A stretch of DNA of 6,604 bases from assembly GCA_016200125.1 (NCBI GenBank), contig JACQFK010000225.1:1-6604 (forward strand). Direction: 5' to 3'. Origin of the DNA: Planctomycetota bacterium (GTDB lineage: Bacteria; Planctomycetota; MHYJ01; JACPRB01). A program made the translations under genes and the position numbers. The stretch's first letter is position 1. Each line of letters starts with the position of its first letter. Positions 1 through 4,815 of this stretch are shown piece after piece. Under the pieces are notes generated by a model that saw only the letters and a list, made by a program, of their open reading frames with translations, did not search any database and had not been told where the DNA came from.

Positions 1-287
1 GGGGCACCGAGTTCGGCCGGACCCCGGGCGCGCAGGGCGGCGACGGCCGAGACCATCACCCCTTCGGCTTCTGCGCCTGGCTGGCGGGCGGCGGCGTGAA
101 GGGCGGCGTCGTCCACGGCGCGACCGACGAGATCGGCTTCCACGCGGTGGAGAACCGCCACTACGTCACGGACATCCACGCGACGGTGCTCCACCAGCTG
201 GGCCTGGACGCCCGCAAGCTGGAGGTCCCCGGCCGCAAGCGCCTGGAGATCGACTTCGGCAAGCCCATCCAAGAGATACTTGCTTGA
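1..287 (+). CDS. DUF1501 family protein, C-terminal fragment (5' end outside the window)
   Basis: The reading frame is open from the left edge (first full codon at 3) and stops with TGA at 285-287, leaving 94 residues. The segment starts with GTEFGRTPG, continues with a Gly/Asp/His stretch GRDHHPFGF (residues 15-23), then [17 protein letters not shown] and a His-rich helix region ending [11 protein letters not shown]. That order matches the C-terminal end of DUF1501 proteins, which belong to the alkaline phosphatase/sulfatase-like fold; the Asp and His residues in GRDHH sit where that fold usually binds metal. The ending, with [12 protein letters not shown], resembles the usual tail of the family. 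DUF1501 genes are abundant in Planctomycetota and often sit next to DUF1549/DUF1553 cytochrome-type genes, so such a neighbour may lie to the left. Substrate and reaction are unknown. An internal ATG at 96 is not the start because conserved family sequence precedes it. Confidence 0.88.
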   Translation, partial: GTEFGRTPGAQGGDGRDHHPFGFCAWLAGGGVKGGVVHGATDEIGFHAVENRHYVTDIHATVLHQLGLDARKLEVPGRKRLEIDFGKPIQEILA

Positions 288-310
288 GACTACAGACCGT
301 CTGTTTTCTC
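286..310 (+). terminator. Inverted repeat between convergent genes, possible terminator
   Basis: ACAGA (292-296), a CCG loop and TCTGT (300-304) form a 5-bp stem. After a 2x2 mismatch it extends with GAGA (286-289) pairing TCTC (307-310). On the + strand TTTT (304-307) overlaps the end of the inner stem, as in a weak intrinsic terminator; the - strand has no T-run. The repeat covers the stop codons of both converging genes. The stem is short and AT/GC mixed, so the call is tentative. Confidence 0.35.
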
Positions 311-3068
311 AGCGCAGCTTCTGTTGGTTGACGATGAGGCGGGTGACCTGGCCGGGGTTGATCCAGATCCTTTCCTGCTCACCGCCGCAGACGACCGCGT
401 AGAGGCCCTCGGGCAGCTCGCGTGAATCTCCCAGACGACCCTTCCCGACGATCTCCCCCTGCTCGTTCTGAAGGGTGTAGTCCAGCACGCCGATGGTCGC
501 CGAGGTCAGCTGCGCGAGAAGCTCCTTCTCGCTGCGCGCCGCGATGTACTTGCCGCCGCCCGCGTCCGCCATCCGTCGCAGCCGCGCCTGGATGTCGTCG
601 TCGTCCGTGTTGAAGCCCACGACGTGGACCTTCAGCCCCCGGCGCGACGCCGCCAGATCCCCCGTCGCGGGCACCGGGTCGGCCTTGCGCTCCAGTTCCT
701 GGCCGTCGATCATCAGCACCACCGCCATCTCGACGTCGGGCGGCACCCGGGCCAGGTCCTGCGCGGTCTGGATCAGCGAGAAGGTCAGGGGGCTCCGACC
801 CTTCACTTTGATGGACTGCAGATGGGTCGCCAGCTGCCGGGCGTTCACCGGGCCCGGCGGCGCGATGAGGGTCGAGTCGACCTCCGCCCCCGGCTCGACC
901 GCCAGCTTCCGGTTCCCGTACACCCGCAGGCCCGCGATCGCGCCCTCCGGCAGCTGCTCGACGAGCTTGGCGATCGCGTCCCTCGCGACGTCGAAGCGTT
1001 CGCGGTCGCCCATCTCCTGGCGCATGTTCCCCGAGGCGTCGAGCACGAACATCAGGTTCGTGCAGTTGCCGATCGACTTCATCTCGAGGCGGCCCTTGCC
1101 GCCGCGGACCGCCGCCGCCTGGAGGGCCTTCGTGCCCCGCATCAGGAAAATCAGGGCCTGCGCGGTCGCCCGGACGGACTCCCCGCCCTCGGTCCAGGAC
1201 CCGTCGGGCTGCTGCGCCTCCCGGAGCGCCTTGCCGCCCGACGCCTGCCAGTCCGGATCGCCTGAAGCCTCGAAGGCGCGCAGCCGTTCCAGCGCGGCCA
1301 GCGCCGCGATCGGCCGTGCGGGGTCCGGCGGCACTTCGCGCAGCGGGACGGCGGGGACGCGGTGGCCGCAGATCTCCGCCGCGCGGAACGCCAGCGCGAC
1401 CAGCTGCGCCGTCTCGGGGTTCTCGTCCGATCCGCCGGCCTTCTTCACGATCACGTAGCGCTTCCGAGCAGGGTCGCCCGAAAGGATGAACGCCGACCCT
1501 TCCGCCGGCTTGATTTCGTCGAGCCGGACCGCGGCATCCGCCAGGAACTGCGCGCCCTCGGCCGTGAGCTCCTGAAGCGCCGGATCCCGGGTCAGGGCCA
1601 GCGCGACCGTCCGCGCCGCCGCCGCGCGGGCCGAGGGCTTCCACGCGTCGCCCTTCAGGAATTCCGTGATCTTCCCCCGCGGCACGCCGTTCGGGGCCAG
1701 GAGCAGCGCCGCCGCCGCCCAATAGTCCGCCTCCGTCGAGAACTCGGCCTGGCGATAGTGGTTCGCGAGCCAGTCGTAGCCGCGCTGCGCGACCTGCTCC
1801 GCCGTCAGCAGCGCCGGGACGACCGGCTTCGGCCCGGGTTTCACCTCGGGCTTGGGTTCAGGCTTCGGCTCCGGCTTGGGCTCCGGCTTCGGCTCGAGCT
1901 TGACCTCCGGCTTCACTTCGGGCTTAGGTTCCGGCGTGGGATCGGGCTTGACGTCAAGCTTCGGGTCCGCCTTCCCCGCGACCACCGGCTCCGGAGGCTT
2001 GCGGAGGACGAACCCCCAGAGGCCCGCCGCGCCCCCCACCAGAAGCAGGAGGCCCAGGGCCGTCAGGAGCGGAAGCGCGGAGGACGACCTCGGCGGCACG
2101 ACGGGAGCCGGCGCCGGCGCTTCCGCGGCCGAATCGAGGCGCAGGAGGACCTTGCGGAGCGCGTCGGCCACCGCCGCCGCGGAGCCGTAGCGGTCCTCTT
2201 TCTTTTTGGCCAGGGCCTTGAGGACGATCGCCTCGAGGTCGGAGGGGATCTCCGGATTCTTCTGCCGCGGCGAGGGCGGAGCCTCGTTCACGACCTTCTG
2301 GAGCAACTGGAGGGTCGTTTGCGCGGTGAAGGGATGGGCGCCGCAGAAGACCGCATACATGGTCGCGCCCAGCGAGTAGACGTCGCTCCAGGGGCCGATC
2401 TCCTCCAGCCGCCCTTCCACCTGCTCGGGCGGCATGAAGGCCGGCGTGCCCATCACCGCCCCCGTGGCCGACAGGTTGTTGTCGCCGTCGAGCGACTTCG
2501 CCAGGCCGAAGTCCATCACGTAGGGCCAGTTTTCCTTCGTAAGCATGATGTTCGCGGGCTTGATGTCGCGGTGGACGACGCCGCCCCTGTGGGCCGCCTC
2601 GACCCCCCGGGCGACCTTCACGAACACGTCCACGCGGTCGCGCAGCGAGAGCTTCGCGCCGCCCAGCGTGCTGCCGTCGATGTATTCCATCGCCAGGAAA
2701 TGGCACGAAGGCTGGCCGGGCTGGCGCGAGGGCGCCTCGCCCACCTCGTGGACCGGCGCGATGTTCGGATGCGACAGCCGCGCGGCCATCCGGGCCTCGC
2801 GCTTGAAGCGGGCGACGCCCTCCTGCGACTCGCCCAGGAGGAACTTGATCGCCGCCCAGCGGCCGAGCTGGCGGTCCCAGGCTTTCCAGACCTCGCCCAT
2901 GCCGCCCCGGCCCCGCACCTTCACGAGGACGTCCTGGTTCATCTGCCGGTTCGGGTCGAGCGCGAAGGGGCGGACCTCCGCGGGATACCCGTCGACCGTC
3001 GACGACGAGGGCGGCTGGACGGTCTTCTTCTCCGATTCCGGATCCGGAGTCCGGATGGTGTCGGCCAT
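309..3068 (-). CDS. Membrane Ser/Thr protein kinase with prenyltransferase-like and von Willebrand A regions
   Basis: A 919-residue protein with a Hanks-type kinase domain (about 45-312): Gly-rich loop GRGGMGEV (53-60), ATP lysine K75, helix-C E91, catalytic HRDIKPAN (166-173), DFG (186-188), PPE (213-215) and DVYSLG (229-234). All catalytic residues are present, so it should be active. One membrane helix follows (331-355), then a Pro/Glu/Lys spacer (359-417). An alpha-helical region (420-650) ends with a QQPDGSW motif (619-625) followed by a helix like those of prenyltransferase/squalene-cyclase repeats. A VWA domain (670-855) has DASGN at 677-681 and a DG at 788-789. A small beta-rich tail closes the protein (about 862-919). 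The kinase should face the cytoplasm and the rest the periplasm. I chose the ATG at 3066-3068 because it lies 2 nt after the upstream gene's stop, with a weak GGAAG 5 nt before it; an in-frame ATG at 3152 would add 28 Arg-rich residues inside the upstream gene. The substrate is unknown. A signalling role that senses the envelope is inference. Confidence 0.93.
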   Translation of the reverse strand: MADTIRTPDPESEKKTVQPPSSSTVDGYPAEVRPFALDPNRQMNQDVLVKVRGRGGMGEVWKAWDRQLGRWAAIKFLLGESQEGVARFKREARMAARLSHPNIAPVHEVGEAPSRQPGQPSCHFLAMEYIDGSTLGGAKLSLRDRVDVFVKVARGVEAAHRGGVVHRDIKPANIMLTKENWPYVMDFGLAKSLDGDNNLSATGAVMGTPAFMPPEQVEGRLEEIGPWSDVYSLGATMYAVFCGAHPFTAQTTLQLLQKVVNEAPPSPRQKNPEIPSDLEAIVLKALAKKKEDRYGSAAAVADALRKVLLRLDSAAEAPAPAPVVPPRSSSALPLLTALGLLLLVGGAAGLWGFVLRKPPEPVVAGKADPKLDVKPDPTPEPKPEVKPEVKLEPKPEPKPEPKPEPKPEVKPGPKPVVPALLTAEQVAQRGYDWLANHYRQAEFSTEADYWAAAALLLAPNGVPRGKITEFLKGDAWKPSARAAAARTVALALTRDPALQELTAEGAQFLADAAVRLDEIKPAEGSAFILSGDPARKRYVIVKKAGGSDENPETAQLVALAFRAAEICGHRVPAVPLREVPPDPARPIAALAALERLRAFEASGDPDWQASGGKALREAQQPDGSWTEGGESVRATAQALIFLMRGTKALQAAAVRGGKGRLEMKSIGNCTNLMFVLDASGNMRQEMGDRERFDVARDAIAKLVEQLPEGAIAGLRVYGNRKLAVEPGAEVDSTLIAPPGPVNARQLATHLQSIKVKGRSPLTFSLIQTAQDLARVPPDVEMAVVLMIDGQELERKADPVPATGDLAASRRGLKVHVVGFNTDDDDIQARLRRMADAGGGKYIAARSEKELLAQLTSATIGVLDYTLQNEQGEIVGKGRLGDSRELPEGLYAVVCGGEQERIWINPGQVTRLIVNQQKLR
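1824..1955 (-). repeat. Tandem low-complexity repeat coding for a Pro/Glu/Lys spacer
   Basis: Imperfect 6- and 12-bp units (on the + strand, GGCTTCGGCTCC and GGCTTGGGCTCC variants) code for EPKP and EVKP steps in kinase residues 372-415. It directly follows the membrane helix, so it probably acts as an extended rod or tether across the periplasm. The best-conserved units lie near 1855-1900 and could vary in copy number by slippage. Confidence 0.85.
2004..2078 (-). other. Single transmembrane segment of the kinase
   Basis: These codons give residues 331-355, a run of Leu, Ala, Gly and Val without charges, ended by an RK pair. It is the only strong membrane segment in the 919 residues. It separates the kinase (before it) from the spacer, prenyltransferase-like and VWA parts (after it). 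Confidence 0.88.
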
Positions 3069-3070
3069 GG

Positions 3071-3373
3071 CTACTTCCGCTTCTCCTTCTTCGACCCGCC
3101 GCGGGCGATCATGCCCACCGTCACGGTGGCGATCAGGGCGCCGACGGTGCACCAGATCACCGGGAAGGTGCGATCCGCCACCGTCAGGTGGATGAACTCC
3201 GGCAGATGGAGGAAGTGGACCATCTCACGGCCCAGCACGGCCCCGATGAACCCGATAAAGATGCTGACGAAGAGCCCTCCCAGCTTGAAGCCGAGGATCC
3301 GCTGAGAGATGATCCCGAGCCCCCCGGCCAGGATGAGGCAGAGCAGCAGGCTGATGAAGTCCCCGAAGGTCAT
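3071..3373 (-). CDS. Small three-helix membrane protein, GlsB/YeaQ/YmgE (transglycosylase-associated) type
   Basis: A 100-residue hydrophobic protein with three membrane segments: about 5-24, 30-49 (GGLFVSIFIGFIGAVLG) and 70-91 (FPVIWCTVGALIATVTVG), then a basic tail, KKEKRK. The Gly-rich second helix with its GFIGAVLG pattern resembles the GlsB/YeaQ/YmgE family, whose members are small stress-linked inner-membrane proteins of unknown biochemical role. I recognise the pattern rather than a precise subfamily. The start is supported by a strong Shine-Dalgarno GGAGGAG 5 nt upstream. The stop TAG lies 2 nt before the kinase ATG, so the two are very likely co-transcribed and translationally coupled, and this protein could be a membrane partner of the kinase. 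A weak -10-like TAGACT reads on the - strand at 3394-3399, without a clear -35. Confidence 0.82.
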   Translation of the reverse strand: MTFGDFISLLLCLILAGGLGIISQRILGFKLGGLFVSIFIGFIGAVLGREMVHFLHLPEFIHLTVADRTFPVIWCTVGALIATVTVGMIARGGSKKEKRK

Positions 3374-3378
3374 GGTCT

Positions 3379-3385
3379 CTCCTCC
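3379..3385 (-). promoter_or_regulatory. Shine-Dalgarno site of the small membrane protein gene
   Basis: The - strand reads GGAGGAG, 5 nt before the ATG at 3371-3373. It is the strongest ribosome binding site in the window and fixes the start of the operon's first gene. It contrasts with the two + strand genes, which lack a well-placed one. Confidence 0.8.
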
Positions 3386-3420
3386 AGACGCATAGTCTAA
3401 CCGGGCGGGCCTTCCGCTTC

Positions 3421-3432
3421 TATACTGAAGGG
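3421..3432 (+). promoter_or_regulatory. -10-like hexamer of a probable leaderless promoter
   Basis: TATACT (3421-3426) matches the bacterial -10 consensus at 5 of 6 positions and ends exactly 6 nt before the ATG at 3433, so transcription would begin at or next to the start codon. No convincing -35 lies 16-19 nt upstream. The GAAGGG between them is too close to the ATG to act as a normal ribosome binding site. Confidence 0.5.
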
Positions 3433-4107
3433 ATGTGCGTCCTGGCGATGTGGCTGGGCCTGGACCCGAAGACGCCCCTCGTGGTCGCCGCGAACCGCGA
3501 CGAGTCCTACGCCCGCCCCTCCGCGCCGCCCGCCGAGATCGAGCCCGGCGTCGTCGCCGGGAGAGACCTCGAGAGCGGCGGCACCTGGCTGGGGATGAAC
3601 CGCCACGGCCTCTTCGTCGCGGTCACCAACCGGAAGACGCCCCCGCGGCCGCCCGCGGCGCTCTCCCGCGGCCTGCTGGCGCTCGAGACCCTCCGCTGCC
3701 GCAAGCTCCCCTGCGTCGAGGGGATCGTCGAGCGCCGGGTGCGCGACCATCCGATGGCCGGCTTCAATCTCGTCGCGGTGGTCGACGGCCGGGGGCTCTG
3801 CCTGCACTACGACGGCTCGCTCCGGCGCGCGCCCTTCGGACCGGGCGTGCACGTGGTCTCCTCGGACCGCGACCTCAACGATCCCTCGATGGCGGAGAAG
3901 CAGGCCGCCGACCGGATCGCCGGCGTTCCCGGTGAGGCGGCGCTCCGGAGCTTCCTCGCCTCCCACGACGGCGACCGCCCGGTCTGCAAGCACGGCGAGG
4001 GCTTCGGCACGGTGTCGTCCACGATCCTCGTCGACCGCGGGGACGGCTTCAGCCTGCTGCACGCCGACGGCCCGCCCTGCCGCACGCCGTTCGCCGTTCT
4101 GCGCTGA
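3433..4107 (+). CDS. TANGO2/NRDE family protein
   Basis: A 224-residue cytosolic protein that starts MCVLA and carries the family signature AANRDESYARPS (19-30), including the NRDE motif at 21-24. Further family blocks are GGTWLGMNRHGLFVAVTNR (49-67), the strand FNLVAVVDG (111-119) and GFGTVSSTILVDR (190-202). Cys2 directly after Met is conserved in TANGO2 proteins and resembles the N-terminal nucleophile of Ntn hydrolases. Eukaryotic TANGO2 has been linked to haem trafficking and lipid metabolism; the bacterial substrate is not established. No signal peptide or membrane helix is seen. At 224 residues it is somewhat shorter than the typical 250-280. It is divergent from the membrane-protein/kinase operon, 59 bp away, and followed after 48 bp by a gene with its own apparent promoter, so it may be monocistronic. 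ATG 3433 is favoured because Cys2 must follow it and family similarity begins there. Confidence 0.93.
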   Translation: MCVLAMWLGLDPKTPLVVAANRDESYARPSAPPAEIEPGVVAGRDLESGGTWLGMNRHGLFVAVTNRKTPPRPPAALSRGLLALETLRCRKLPCVEGIVERRVRDHPMAGFNLVAVVDGRGLCLHYDGSLRRAPFGPGVHVVSSDRDLNDPSMAEKQAADRIAGVPGEAALRSFLASHDGDRPVCKHGEGFGTVSSTILVDRGDGFSLLHADGPPCRTPFAVLR

Positions 4108-4120
4108 CGGTCAACAAGTC

Positions 4121-4149
4121 TTGGAACCTCCGGCGGACCCTGTTACGAT
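4121..4149 (+). promoter_or_regulatory. Sigma-70-type promoter of the barrel protein gene, probably leaderless
   Basis: TTGGAA (4121-4126), a 17-nt spacer, then TACGAT (4144-4149), preceded by TG at 4141-4142 as in an extended -10 element. The expected transcription start, about 7 nt after the -10, coincides with the A of the ATG at 4156. Each hexamer matches consensus at only 4 of 6 positions, but the spacing and the extended -10 support it. Confidence 0.55.
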
Positions 4150-4155
4150 CTGAGC

Positions 4156-4815
4156 ATGCTTTCCTTTCTGGCCGCCGCGGTCCTCCTCGCCTGCCCCGCC
4201 CTGCAGGCCGTCCAGGACGGGAAAAAGCCCGCCCCGGCTCCCCAGGAGGAGAAGAAGCCCGAGGAGAAGCCGCCCCCGCCCCAGGAGCCGGCCGCCTCGG
4301 AGCCCTGGCTCATCGACCTCCAGGGGGACCTCCGCATCGGCGGCTGGCGGACGGGAACCTTCAACAGCTTCACCGCCGCCGGCCGTCGGAAGATCGAATC
4401 GACCCTTCTCTTCGATGTGGGCTTCGACGTCCGGGCGGTCTACTCGGGCTGGAGCCTGATGCTCACCGGCGACCACGCGGTCGGAAAATCCATCACGCAG
4501 GAGATGGGCGGCATTCTCGTCGGGGCGGAGATCGCCCTGGAGTCCGAGCCGCTGCCTCTCGACCTCCAGATCGCCGCGGGCCCGATCCTCGGGCGGCTGG
4601 ACGTGGACGTCGCGGGATTCGGCGGCTTCGACAGCGCGGTGGGCTTCGAGCTGCGGGTCTGCGCGACGAGCTGGCTGCACGAGCGGGTGGGGCTTTCGTT
4701 CTGGCTCGACTTCCGTCAGATCACGTTCAAGTACGACGAGCCCGTGACGTCGGGGGACAAGAGCGCGGGCGGCCCGTCCTTCGCGCTGGGCCTGGGCCTC
4801 GTCATGCGCTTCTGA
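4156..4815 (+). CDS. Exported protein with Pro/Glu/Lys spacer and predicted outer-membrane beta barrel
   Basis: A 219-residue protein of no family I can name. Residues 1-18 (MLSFLAAAVLLACPALQA) look like a signal peptide, although the n-region has no basic residue; LLAC at 10-13 is only a poor lipobox. A disordered Pro/Glu/Lys stretch spans 21-49. From residue 50 the sequence alternates polar and nonpolar residues in about eight possible strands, for example LIDLQGDLRIGGW, STLLFDVGFDVRAVY and LSFWLDFRQITFKY, and ends GLGLVMRF. A final Phe after an alternating strand is the usual signal for insertion of outer-membrane barrels by BamA. Size and strand count fit a small 8-strand barrel. The barrel call is inference from pattern. 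No Shine-Dalgarno site precedes ATG 4156. Its last 14 bp overlap the end of the convergent gene. Confidence 0.8.
   Translation: MLSFLAAAVLLACPALQAVQDGKKPAPAPQEEKKPEEKPPPPQEPAASEPWLIDLQGDLRIGGWRTGTFNSFTAAGRRKIESTLLFDVGFDVRAVYSGWSLMLTGDHAVGKSITQEMGGILVGAEIALESEPLPLDLQIAAGPILGRLDVDVAGFGGFDSAVGFELRVCATSWLHERVGLSFWLDFRQITFKYDEPVTSGDKSAGGPSFALGLGLVMRF

Noticed and set aside
493..1458. 321-codon + strand open frame, with other shorter ones nearby
   Set aside because: Antisense to the VWA and prenyltransferase-like part of the kinase; Ser/Arg-rich with no motif.
1852..2190. Gly/Ser-rich repeat protein on the + strand (GSGFGSGLGSG pattern)
   Set aside because: It is the antisense reading of the Pro/Glu/Lys spacer repeat, and no promoter or ribosome binding site supports it.
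3069..3152. Upstream in-frame ATG at 3152 as the kinase start
   Set aside because: It would add 28 Arg-rich residues wholly inside the upstream membrane-protein gene; the ATG at 3068, 2 nt after that gene's stop, is far more natural.
1362..3305. 647-codon open frame on the + strand opposite the kinase
   Set aside because: It is extremely rich in Arg, has no recognisable domain and lies antisense to a kinase with all catalytic motifs; long antisense frames are expected in high-GC coding DNA.
4186..4197. Lipobox LLAC in the barrel protein, suggesting a lipoprotein
   Set aside because: Leu at the -2 position is unusual, no basic n-region is present, and a barrel ending in Phe fits signal peptidase I cleavage after ALQA better.
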